A stretch of DNA of 9,095 bases from Thermoplasmata archaeon (GCA_023137005.1 JAGLQE010000203.1:1-9095), one strand, 5' to 3'. Counted from the stretch's first letter, positions 1-7,146 are shown. The notes: a model not told the origin generated them from the letters alone. Program-made: numbers and translations.

Positions 1-323
1 ACTGCATCGTCCCCGGCCTTCAATTCTCCCCCGATCACTTCTAGATGGAATACCACAGAAATAGTGTGGCCTCTGGGATCCCTGTCCGGGGCTGAATATA
101 CTCCAATCAGTTCCTGAACTTCAGCATCCAGTCCGGTTTCCTCTTTGACCTCGCGCTCGACAGCTTCTTCCACCCTTTCCCCATACTCGACAAAACCACC
201 TGGCAGAGCGTAATATCCCTTGAAGGGATCATTGCCTCTTTGGATCAAGAGGAGTTTATCATCGATCAGGATGATGGCGTCTACGGTTAGTGCGGGGTTC
301 TGGTACATGGTTGCATCACCCAT
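1..323 (-). CDS. Nudix hydrolase, partial (C-terminus beyond the left edge)
   Basis: The first 107 residues of a Nudix-family hydrolase are visible, probably an ADP-ribose pyrophosphatase-like or nucleotide-sanitising enzyme. The diagnostic Nudix box is complete at about residues 43-65: G, five residues, E, seven residues, then REVKEETGL. It supplies the metal-binding glutamates for cleavage of nucleoside diphosphate-X substrates. The preceding ALPGG and following GVYSAPDRDPRGH stretch are typical of the ADP-ribose/MutT-like branch, but substrate cannot be assigned from sequence alone. The ATG at 323 is chosen because GGAGGGGTGAT, a near-perfect archaeal Shine-Dalgarno sequence, lies just upstream and overlaps the end of the rubredoxin gene. 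An in-frame ATG at 308 is the alternative. Only 4 nt separate it from the rubredoxin stop, so the two genes are almost certainly co-transcribed. The gene is cut by the window edge, not broken. Confidence 0.92.
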   Translation of the reverse strand, partial: MGDATMYQNPALTVDAIILIDDKLLLIQRGNDPFKGYYALPGGFVEYGERVEEAVEREVKEETGLDAEVQELIGVYSAPDRDPRGHTISVVFHLEVIGGELKAGDDA

Positions 324-327
324 TGGA

Positions 328-492
328 TCACCCCTCCACAGCCTCGAACCACTTCTTCACGGCCCCACACTCGGGGCATCGGAATTCTCCATCCACATCT
401 TCCCACGGTGTGCCAGGCTCTACCTTTTGGTCCGGGACTCCGACCTCTGGATCATATATCCAGCCGCATATCGTGCACTTCATCTTCTGCAT
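328..492 (-). CDS. Rubredoxin
   Basis: A 54-residue rubredoxin, a small cytoplasmic one-electron carrier with a single Fe(SCys)4 centre. Both metal-binding knuckles are present: CTICG (Cys6, Cys9) and CPECG (Cys39, Cys42). Around them are the family hallmarks GWIYDPEVG, PGTPWEDV and the C-terminal KKWFEAVE. The 29-residue spacing between knuckles and the total length are normal for rubredoxins. Known partners in anaerobic or microaerophilic archaea include rubrerythrin, superoxide reductase and flavodiiron proteins; none is in view, so the partner here is unknown. The ATG at 492 has GTGAGGG 7 nt upstream; an in-frame ATG at 483 is a possible alternative start. It is the first gene of a two-gene unit with the Nudix hydrolase, and a TATA-like element lies about 35 bp upstream. 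Confidence 0.95.
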   Translation of the reverse strand: MQKMKCTICGWIYDPEVGVPDQKVEPGTPWEDVDGEFRCPECGAVKKWFEAVEG

Positions 493-499
493 TTATTTT

Positions 500-506
500 C
501 CCTCAC
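500..506 (-). promoter_or_regulatory. Shine-Dalgarno site of the rubredoxin gene
   Basis: GTGAGGG on the minus strand, 7 nt before the ATG at 492. It is a partial match to the archaeal consensus GGAGGTGAT and favours the ATG at 492 over the one at 483. Confidence 0.5.
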
Positions 507-522
507 AGGTAGATGGGGGAGG

Positions 523-533
523 AATAATAAAAA
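523..533 (-). promoter_or_regulatory. Putative TATA box of the rubredoxin-Nudix unit
   Basis: The minus strand reads TTTTTATTATT, an A/T run resembling the archaeal TATA box. Its centre is about 36 bp upstream of the rubredoxin ATG. Initiation about 26 bp downstream would give a roughly 10-nt leader just long enough to carry the Shine-Dalgarno site. Assigned by position and composition only. Confidence 0.45.
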
Positions 534-562
534 GTTGGGGTGTGTGGAATTCATGGATAAAG

Positions 563-570
563 CCTTAATA
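563..570 (+). promoter_or_regulatory. Putative TATA box of the LysE-family gene (leaderless transcript)
   Basis: CCTTAATA is centred about 27 bp before the ATG at 593, the spacing expected if transcription starts at or next to the start codon. No Shine-Dalgarno-like sequence precedes this ATG (the nearest bases are CTGCTAAAT), which fits a leaderless mRNA. The box is weak, so this is tentative. Confidence 0.35.
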
Positions 571-592
571 CCCAAATCCCAATCTGCTAAAT

Positions 593-1207
593 ATGGATTC
601 ATCCTTTGGTATTTTCCTTCTAATGGTGGGCTTCATCTCCCTCTCGGGGGTCATGATGCCGGGTCCGGTCATGGTCGCGGCCATAGCCAAAGGCTCGGAA
701 AATAAACATGCAGGGCTGTGGATCGCCCTGGGCCACCTGATGATCGAGATACCACTCATCGCACTCATCGCCATGGGCTTTTACTACATACTCACGGATA
801 ACTGGGTGCAGGGCATCATCGGTGTCGGCGGAGGAGCTCTGCTGCTCTATATGGGCATACAGATGATCCGGATGAGAGAGGATAAAGAGGTCGTGGAGAA
901 GGCCTTCCCTGGCCACCCGATACTTGCGGGAATAGTCACCACAGTTGGAAATCCCTATTTCATACTCTGGTGGGCGACCATCGGAGCCACGCTAATAATC
1001 GGGGCCCTGGAGTTCGGATTGATAGGGATTATTGGGTTTATAATCGTTCACGAAACCTGCGACGTTCTGTGGGACTGGTTCCTGTCATATTCGGTGCACA
1101 AAAGCAAAGACCTCTGGACAGACAAAAGCCATGCCATAATATTCGGTGTATGTGGAGCAGTGCTGGTCGTGTTCGGAGTTTATTTCATGATGGCGTTCTG
1201 GGTTTGA
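593..1207 (+). CDS. LysE-family transporter (amino-acid exporter-like)
   Basis: A 204-residue integral membrane protein of the LysE/RhtB translocator superfamily, whose characterised members export amino acids such as lysine, threonine or homoserine, or small cations. About six hydrophobic segments can be seen, near residues 5-30, 40-63, 70-90, 108-135, 140-163 and 180-203. The first carries the hallmark MMPGPVMVAAI (family pattern PGP), and the central loop carries GNPYFILWW, corresponding to the conserved NPK/NP-aromatic region. Acidic or polar residues inside membrane segments (E52 in GHLMIEIP, E154 in VHETCD) may be functional. Substrate is not predictable. The length is normal for the family. 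It is divergent from the rubredoxin gene and convergent with the LsrF-like gene, so it is probably a single-gene unit. Confidence 0.88.
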   Translation: MDSSFGIFLLMVGFISLSGVMMPGPVMVAAIAKGSENKHAGLWIALGHLMIEIPLIALIAMGFYYILTDNWVQGIIGVGGGALLLYMGIQMIRMREDKEVVEKAFPGHPILAGIVTTVGNPYFILWWATIGATLIIGALEFGLIGIIGFIIVHETCDVLWDWFLSYSVHKSKDLWTDKSHAIIFGVCGAVLVVFGVYFMMAFWV

Positions 1208-1235
1208 TGACATCCACCCAGGATAGGAAAGAATC

Positions 1236-2018
1236 CTAAGCCTTCAATTTATTGAACAGCTCAAATGCCTCTTGTGGTGTATGGTTATCATGCACGACCG
1301 CATTCACGGCCTGGATCATGGCAACCGGGCTCTCGGACTGGAAGATATTCCTTCCCATGTCCACGCCTATTGCTCCAGCCGCTATGGCCGCATGTGCCAT
1401 CTTGAGTGCTTCGTTCTCGGGCAATTTCTTCCCACCAGCTATAACAATGGGCACCGGGCAAGAATCTACTACTTTTTCAAAGCCCTCTACAAAATATGTC
1501 TTGACTATGTGGGCTCCGAGTTCGGCAGCCATCCTTGAGGCCAGACCCATGTAACGCGAGTCGCGGACCATGTCCTTTCCGACCGCCGTGACAGCGATAA
1601 CGGGAATCCCGTAAGCCTCGCACTCGTCCACAACTTCGGTGAATCCGAGGATCGTATCACGCTCGTACTTCGCGCCTACAAGAATTGACCATGCCACACC
1701 CGATACATTGAGACGGATCGCATCCTCGATAGAGCATACCTGACCCTCGTGAAGCATGTCGTCGTTCAGGATACTGGTCCCTCCGGAAACTCGCAGAACT
1801 ATGGGAACTTCTGTGTGTGGATCCACCCAGTTGCGCAATGCGCCCCGTGTGAGCATGAGAGTGTCCGCATGCGGAATGAGCGGGTTCACCATGTCCGTGA
1901 ACTTATCCAGGCCAGTTGTGGGGCCCATGAAATATCCATGGTCCACGGCTAACATGACGGTCCTTCCATCTTTCGGTTTGATTATCTTTGACAAGCGGTT
2001 TTTCATTCCCCAGTCCAT
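1236..2018 (-). CDS. lsrF: LsrF-like class I aldolase/thiolase (3-hydroxy-5-phosphonooxypentane-2,4-dione thiolase family)
   Basis: A DeoC/FbaB-superfamily TIM-barrel enzyme with strikingly close resemblance, recalled from memory, to enterobacterial LsrF. LsrF transfers an acetyl group from phosphorylated, oxidised autoinducer-2 to CoA. Shared blocks include DWGMKNRLSKI, TVMLAVDHGYFMGPTTG, GKDMVRDSRY, IVKTYFVEGFEK, PVPIVIAGGKKLPE and GVDMGRNIFQSESPVAM. The lysine of IVKTY is the expected Schiff-base residue. The call uses the ATG at 2018, giving 260 residues that begin MDWGMKNR. GGATGTG lies 5 nt upstream of it, and a TATA-like element sits at archaeal spacing. The frame stays open to an ATG at 2093 (285 residues), which directly abuts the stop codon of the upstream chimera gene. 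Those extra 25 codons are A/T-rich with unusual TTA/AAA/ATA usage, so they look like promoter and leader, although their Gly-Cys just before DWGM also occurs in LsrF. In an archaeon the physiological role may be a different sugar-phosphate aldolase reaction. Confidence 0.85.
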   Translation of the reverse strand: MDWGMKNRLSKIIKPKDGRTVMLAVDHGYFMGPTTGLDKFTDMVNPLIPHADTLMLTRGALRNWVDPHTEVPIVLRVSGGTSILNDDMLHEGQVCSIEDAIRLNVSGVAWSILVGAKYERDTILGFTEVVDECEAYGIPVIAVTAVGKDMVRDSRYMGLASRMAAELGAHIVKTYFVEGFEKVVDSCPVPIVIAGGKKLPENEALKMAHAAIAAGAIGVDMGRNIFQSESPVAMIQAVNAVVHDNHTPQEAFELFNKLKA

Positions 2019-2023
2019 TTTTA

Positions 2024-2030
2024 CACATCC
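2024..2030 (-). promoter_or_regulatory. Shine-Dalgarno site supporting the start at 2018 of the LsrF-like gene
   Basis: GGATGTG on the minus strand, 5 nt before the ATG at 2018. It resembles the archaeal GGAGGTG consensus and is the main reason for preferring this start over the in-frame ATG at 2093. Confidence 0.5.
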
Positions 2031-2061
2031 TAATTCTATAGTTTTTGATAATGCCTGATTG

Positions 2062-2070
2062 TATTTAATT
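2062..2070 (-). promoter_or_regulatory. Putative internal promoter (TATA box) of the LsrF-like gene
   Basis: The minus strand reads AATTAAATA, preceded by an A-run. Initiation about 26 bp downstream, near 2040, would leave a leader of about 20 nt containing GGATGTG before the ATG at 2018. If used, the LsrF-like gene would be expressed independently of the 5-kb gene upstream. Confidence 0.4.
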
Positions 2071-2093
2071 TTGTCTGGTGGGGCGCTTGACAT

Positions 2094-5000
2094 TCACTCG
2101 GCACCTGGGTCATGAGGTGGTTCCTCTGATGGTTCGGATATAGTGTCAGTGGTCTCGGGTGTGTCCTCAATGGTATCGCTCGATGTCTTGGCAGATGCTT
2201 GCTTTCTCATAAGGAGGAGCAACTCACCAATTATCACGATTATCAATATGATAAAGATCCACGTATGATCATTAGCACCATCACTGCCCACTGGCGGGTC
2301 GGAGATCTCTGCATTCAGAGGTGCATGATCATCGGCATCCAGGACATCGTCACCATCATCATCTGTGTCCATCCAGGATTCCGAATTAGTTAGATCTCCA
2401 TTAGGAATGCCATCATTGTCAGTGTCTAGTGGCGAATGAGAAGAGACCAATGGATTTGTCCCCATTGCTATCTCCCATATATCCAGGTAGCCATCATCAT
2501 CATCGTCATCATCCGCATTGTTACCAATATCATCGTCATCCGTGTCCGTGTCTTCATCTGGATCAAGGGGGAAATCATCATCGACATCATAGGTCCCATC
2601 ATTATCATCATCGATGTCGGCATTGTCTCCTATACCGTCATCGTCCGCGTCCGTGTCCTCTGTGGGATCAAGTGGGAAATCGTCAGCCGAGTCATCCACG
2701 CCATCACCATCGTCATCTGTATCTGTAGTATCCGGGATACCGTCTTCGTCAGTATCTATCCATGTGGTGAAGGTCCATATGTGATCATCAATAGGTGTAC
2801 CATCTGAGGTCCCATTGGCATTACCATCTAAAGTATACCCTGCAAGGTCTTTTGCCATGCCATTTATCTCTACCGTGTACGTCGTGTTCTGCGATAGGTT
2901 GGCAGACGGTGTGATGGTCAATATTGTATTACCCACATTCCACGAGTAGATCACAGTGATTGATGGAGATATCGACAATGCATCCTCAACAGATGACTGG
3001 TTCATAGATTTATTGAAGGTTATAGTGATGAGCGAGTTCGAAGGGACCACACTGCCCGTGGGTGAATTATCTGTAACTATTGGGCCCATTCCTGATAAGA
3101 TAGGTTGTGGGCCAGGATCAGGTATGTCGATGGTTATGTTCGCCTCTCCGAGAAGGAAGTACCTGTAGAGTGTGAGACGATTATCATCGCCCCCACCCCA
3201 ACCACCATTACCAGCATCTGTCCAGAAGAAATGAAGTCTTTCTCCAGAGATGGCAAGGCAGGGGTACATTGTATTGGTTCCAAGACCAGTCACATCACCC
3301 ATGTCCTGCCATGTCACGCCTCCATCCATGCTTTGATTTATCCTCACATAGTATTTGTCATCTGCAAGATCGTGGTAATCCGTGTATGCCACAAACACAC
3401 GACCGGAATCAACGGCCAGAGAATGTAAGATAACTGGATCGTCAACATCCTCGATGTAGCCTACCTTGATGGGAGTTGACCAGTCAATTCCATTGCTGGA
3501 ACTCATGAGTTCTATTTCAAGGAACTCTGCAGAATCCAGTGCTGTTATGTAAGAAACATAAATTGTGTTATTGTTTGCTTTTATCACGGGGTATATTGCA
3601 CCTGTATCGATCGCTTGCCTATTGCCCCATGTTTGGCCCATGTCGGAACTCTCGATCACTATAATCTGGCAGCTTGATATTGTACCACCAGTCATATTGA
3701 AGTACGACATGTAAAGGTTTCCATTGGCATACACTATTTCATTTGCCAGTGGGTCTATCGTCAACAGGCCACTATCAACTATTATGGGAGCGCTCCAAGT
3801 AATACCAAGATCCAAGCTCTTTGATAATTTGATAGAGGTAGAGCCCATATTTTGGTCATTAGAATAGACAAAAATAATGGATTCATACATGGATATGCCA
3901 TAGGCTCCGTCATTGCTTCCATCCAATTGGAATATATTCACAGGCAGGGACCATGTATCGCCATCGTCCAGGCTCTTTGAGAATAATAGCATATCACCAG
4001 ACATATTGGCCTTGTATATCACACCACCCTGAAGATCCACCCTGCCATCAAAATCATATGTCTGACCCCAGCTGTCGCCCAGGTCTGAGCTGAATACCGC
4101 CTTGCCCCAGGGAGAGTATCCCATTACATCATCCCCATAGGTATCCGCCCACAGGAAACTATCCCTCGAAATATAGTCCGGATCACTCCATTCGCCCTCT
4201 GTCGGAACTGGGTTGGTCAAAGGTGTTGTGAAAGAGTAGTAATTGGACCCATTATTGTCGGTGGCCACAGCTCCAAAGTCTTTGGATGTTACCTCAAAAT
4301 AATAGGTAGTACCAGGAATTAGGGAGATCAGGGTCATCACATGATTGGTTGTAAAATTGACCAGGTCAGTTACAGATGTATTGGATGATAGATCTGGATT
4401 AATGGAATAGTTGACCGTGCTGTCCGCAGGTCCATTGGTAAGCCATTTGATGGTGGCACTGGTGTCTTTGACATTGAGCATCGAGACCGATGATATCTCA
4501 AGGCCTGGAGTGACTACCTTGTCCCTGTCCGTGATAGAGATTATCGTGCTGCCTGTTTCATCATAATAACCAGTCATATTGACGAGCACGCTCACCTCGA
4601 ACTCATAGGTAAAACCGGCATCGAAGGAGATATCATGGGAGGTGAAAGAAAAGATGATCTCACCATTTACATCAGTTGTGCCATTCGATGGGGAGATAAT
4701 AGGTCCACTCGGGGACACAGAAGGTGTGACCAATACTCCAGATACGGGCAGAGAATCCTGATCCAAGACCGTGACCGTGAAATACGTGAAGCCAGGGCTA
4801 CCACCTATCTCGACATCATTTATATTATCTGGATCGGCCACCACACTCACTGAAAGGAAGTCTTGATCACCAGGATATACAGTGATGAGTAGGAATTTGG
4901 GAAGGGCTGGATCATACCCTGCAAGTGTCGCCTCCTCTATCTCGATTATGACCTTGACACCATTGAGCATGTTCTGTGGGGTGGGAGGAACATAAGGCGC

Positions 5001-7133
5001 GGTGAAGGTGACCATGAGCTTGGCTGCAGCATTGGTGGTTCCACTTGAGGGACTGAAAGAGCCAGATGTGCAATTCAATTTCACGAATACACCTTGCATC
5101 AGAGCCAGGTCCTGATCTTTTGTCATAACCGTTATGACGGCAGTGCTATTGGAACTCATTGCTGAAGGAGGTGCGACAAATTCCGCCTCGATCCATTTGT
5201 CACCTGGCTTGCGTAGATTTATTAATGTCTCCATGTTGAAGAGAGTTCCATACTCATCCACCTCCCAACCAACGAAATTTGCCGATCTGTAGGCTTCGAT
5301 TATCGTCCGGTGATATATCGGATGTAAAGGCAGGTCATAGGCGATGGAAGCTTGAGAATCCCATATTCGGTCCATTGCCTCTGATACATCATTTGTGCTT
5401 CTGGCTTGGTCAATGAAGATGTCATTGCTGTTATTCATGTACCCGAAATAGTTCATGCCATCCTCTGCCATGTTCGAATGGAACATATCGTAGAAGAACT
5501 CGGGTGGTTGGGAATCTATGTCCATATCCAGCAGGTACATGTCAAAATCCCTTGCCTCCAATCTATTTATCGTGGTTCCATAATCCATGGCAATTGCTTG
5601 AGCATTTATGCCTATAGCCTGTAGCTGAGCGGCGATTATCAGACCAACCTGAGCCAGAATTGGATCATAGTCTGCAGGTGGTGTGAGGATCTCTATTGTG
5701 CCACCAGCCCCACTTCCTATATCACTGCCATCAGGTCTATCGCGCCAGCCATCAAAATCAGAATCCAGCCAGCCATTGTTGTTCAATATGTTCTCTGCTT
5801 CTCCAGGGTCAAAAGCATACATTGGTATCGTATCATTGAACCAGGCGCTCATGGCGTTTATCGGCGAGTGTGCCTCGATACCCCCATACCCCTGTAAAAG
5901 CTGTCGTACCATCGTTTCCTTATCTATACAATGAGCTATGGCATTCCTTAAAGGCTTGCCAAGGTCATCACTTGGAGTATAGGGAAAAGTCGCTGCAGAA
6001 TCATATCCAAAGGATTCTTTTCCCATATTGTATCCTAGATATGCAAATCCTGGGGATGTGGACATCTGTATAGACAATCCGGGCTCATTGGCAACCTCCT
6101 GCACAAAGGGAGTGGGTATATTTTGAAAAATGTAGTCAATATCATTATTTCTCAATGCCAAGACTGACTGCTCAGCTGTCTTGTAGATCTTGAATATCAT
6201 CGCATCTATGCCCGGTTGTTTGCCTTCAGATGAATATAGATAATTCTCATCATAGAAGTGATCACGCCATGTGAGAAAGTTAAATGACATCCCATGGTTC
6301 CAGGAATCGAACTCGAAAAGACCACTACCAGTGGGATTGGGATTGTCCCATGATCTAGCAAGATCAATATCCCAGGCATCGGCATTGCCCGGAGCATAGC
6401 CAGCATCAGACCAGATAGCCATATTGTCAAAGGGCTGTTCGGCCACGGTGCATCCCCAGATGTGATAGGGAAGGAGCTTCACGGATAATGTGCTCTCTAT
6501 AAAGTAATAGAAAGGTTCCTGAAGAACGAACTTCAAAGCTGCCTGGTTTCCGTTCTCCCATACCTTGTAAATATGCAGCCAGTTAGTGGAGGTATAATTG
6601 CCTCCGATGCCTCCATTGTCTTTCAGGCAATTGACACTGGAGTTCCATTTCGGGACCTGAGCAGCTACACCATAGGAGAACATAATGTCCTTTATGTCCA
6701 TCTGGACACCATCATGCCAGGTGACATTTTCGAAGTCGTAGAAGACAATTATCTCTGGCTTGGCTGGGTCTACCCAATCAGCCATATCATTGTAACCGAA
6801 GTTCCCGACCGTGCAATCGTCCCAGTTAATTGTTGACAGGTCCCCGGATCCATTGGCCGAGCCAACAGCGATGTATGGTGTCAGGGCCTTTGTTGTGAAG
6901 TTCTGCCTAATTGCAGAATCGTAAATGTAATCACTTGGATCCCATAGACAGAGATCGAACAAGGCCAATGGATTCAGTGACCATGTATCGTCCTGAACAG
7001 CGATCCTGAAGGTCCCTTCTCCGGCTGTTATTTCATTCTCTTTCACTGGCATTGCCGAGTTGTTCATCGGAATGCTGGACAATAAAAATATTCCTATAAT
7101 GCCTATCGCGATTAACCTAGTGTTGATCGTCAT
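2094..7133 (-). CDS. Giant membrane-anchored surface protein: SBP family-5 domain fused to Ig/FN3, Asp-box propeller, Big_5 and TSP3 repeats
   Basis: A 1679-residue secreted protein (numbering from the ATG at 7133). In order: signal peptide about 1-27; family-5 (peptide/nickel/oligosaccharide) solute-binding domain about 38-645, with NVTWHDG plus DIMFSYGVA, PLRNAIAHCIDKETMVRQLL and FDPGEAENILNNNGW; two invasin/Ig-like domains about 649-869, each followed or preceded by a Gly-Thr-Thr strand; an FN3-like domain about 875-971; a sialidase/BNR-type propeller about 979-1330 with six Asp boxes; a Big_5-type Ig domain about 1343-1457; Asp-rich TSP3 calcium repeats 1460-1604; one transmembrane helix about 1625-1642 followed by Arg-Lys; and an acidic, Pro/Thr/Ser-rich tail. 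About 25 Asn-X-Ser/Thr sequons lie in the exterior part, as in archaeal glycosylated envelope proteins. Start: AGAGGTG sits 6 nt before the ATG; an in-frame GTG at 7142 lies inside that site and is less likely. No ABC permease or ATPase is adjacent. It probably captures peptides or glycans at the cell surface; the ligand is unknown. Confidence 0.9.
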   Translation of the reverse strand: MTINTRLIAIGIIGIFLLSSIPMNNSAMPVKENEITAGEGTFRIAVQDDTWSLNPLALFDLCLWDPSDYIYDSAIRQNFTTKALTPYIAVGSANGSGDLSTINWDDCTVGNFGYNDMADWVDPAKPEIIVFYDFENVTWHDGVQMDIKDIMFSYGVAAQVPKWNSSVNCLKDNGGIGGNYTSTNWLHIYKVWENGNQAALKFVLQEPFYYFIESTLSVKLLPYHIWGCTVAEQPFDNMAIWSDAGYAPGNADAWDIDLARSWDNPNPTGSGLFEFDSWNHGMSFNFLTWRDHFYDENYLYSSEGKQPGIDAMIFKIYKTAEQSVLALRNNDIDYIFQNIPTPFVQEVANEPGLSIQMSTSPGFAYLGYNMGKESFGYDSAATFPYTPSDDLGKPLRNAIAHCIDKETMVRQLLQGYGGIEAHSPINAMSAWFNDTIPMYAFDPGEAENILNNNGWLDSDFDGWRDRPDGSDIGSGAGGTIEILTPPADYDPILAQVGLIIAAQLQAIGINAQAIAMDYGTTINRLEARDFDMYLLDMDIDSQPPEFFYDMFHSNMAEDGMNYFGYMNNSNDIFIDQARSTNDVSEAMDRIWDSQASIAYDLPLHPIYHRTIIEAYRSANFVGWEVDEYGTLFNMETLINLRKPGDKWIEAEFVAPPSAMSSNSTAVITVMTKDQDLALMQGVFVKLNCTSGSFSPSSGTTNAAAKLMVTFTAPYVPPTPQNMLNGVKVIIEIEEATLAGYDPALPKFLLITVYPGDQDFLSVSVVADPDNINDVEIGGSPGFTYFTVTVLDQDSLPVSGVLVTPSVSPSGPIISPSNGTTDVNGEIIFSFTSHDISFDAGFTYEFEVSVLVNMTGYYDETGSTIISITDRDKVVTPGLEISSVSMLNVKDTSATIKWLTNGPADSTVNYSINPDLSSNTSVTDLVNFTTNHVMTLISLIPGTTYYFEVTSKDFGAVATDNNGSNYYSFTTPLTNPVPTEGEWSDPDYISRDSFLWADTYGDDVMGYSPWGKAVFSSDLGDSWGQTYDFDGRVDLQGGVIYKANMSGDMLLFSKSLDDGDTWSLPVNIFQLDGSNDGAYGISMYESIIFVYSNDQNMGSTSIKLSKSLDLGITWSAPIIVDSGLLTIDPLANEIVYANGNLYMSYFNMTGGTISSCQIIVIESSDMGQTWGNRQAIDTGAIYPVIKANNNTIYVSYITALDSAEFLEIELMSSSNGIDWSTPIKVGYIEDVDDPVILHSLAVDSGRVFVAYTDYHDLADDKYYVRINQSMDGGVTWQDMGDVTGLGTNTMYPCLAISGERLHFFWTDAGNGGWGGGDDNRLTLYRYFLLGEANITIDIPDPGPQPILSGMGPIVTDNSPTGSVVPSNSLITITFNKSMNQSSVEDALSISPSITVIYSWNVGNTILTITPSANLSQNTTYTVEINGMAKDLAGYTLDGNANGTSDGTPIDDHIWTFTTWIDTDEDGIPDTTDTDDDGDGVDDSADDFPLDPTEDTDADDDGIGDNADIDDDNDGTYDVDDDFPLDPDEDTDTDDDDIGNNADDDDDDDGYLDIWEIAMGTNPLVSSHSPLDTDNDGIPNGDLTNSESWMDTDDDGDDVLDADDHAPLNAEISDPPVGSDGANDHTWIFIILIIVIIGELLLLMRKQASAKTSSDTIEDTPETTDTISEPSEEPPHDPGAE
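2475..2684 (-). repeat. Tandem 105-bp (35-residue) TSP3 calcium-binding repeat, two copies, inside the surface-protein gene
   Basis: Two adjacent units, 2580-2684 and 2475-2579, each encode DDFPLDP, then an EDTD, a run of acidic residues, IG-NAD and a DDD-DG segment. They agree at most residue positions and also strongly at the DNA level (for example GGGAAATC and GTGTCCGTGTC-like stretches on the plus strand), pointing to fairly recent unit duplication. The wider Asp-rich array spans about 2322-2756. TSP3 repeats bind calcium through such Asp side chains and form stiff stalks. Confidence 0.75.
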
Positions 7134-7139
7134 TTCTTC

Positions 7140-7146
7140 CACCTCT
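7140..7146 (-). promoter_or_regulatory. Shine-Dalgarno site deciding the start of the giant surface-protein gene
   Basis: AGAGGTG on the minus strand, separated by GAAGAA (6 nt) from the ATG at 7133. The GTG within it could be read as an in-frame start (7142) but would then lack its own ribosome binding site. The signal peptide is well formed from the ATG. Confidence 0.75.

Noticed and set aside
220..705. Plus-strand 161-residue open frame across the rubredoxin region
   Set aside because: It overlaps the clearly real rubredoxin and Nudix genes antisense and the LysE-family gene in another frame, and shows no recognisable domain.
1220..1237. Small hairpin AGGAT/ATCCT between the convergent LysE-family and LsrF-like genes
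   Set aside because: A 5-bp stem with an 8-nt loop and no T-run is too weak to call a terminator.
2475..2684. Regularly spaced repeats that could suggest a CRISPR array
   Set aside because: The repeat is a contiguous 105-bp in-frame coding duplication without unique spacers and is explained by TSP3 modules.
2429..2807. Plus-strand open frames rich in His or Ile/Val opposite the Asp-rich repeats
   Set aside because: They are antisense shadows of GAT/GAC codons in the TSP3 array; composition is low-complexity and no start signal or homology is evident.
7140..7142. GTG as start of the giant surface protein
   Set aside because: It lies inside the AGAGGTG ribosome binding site of the better-placed ATG at 7133.
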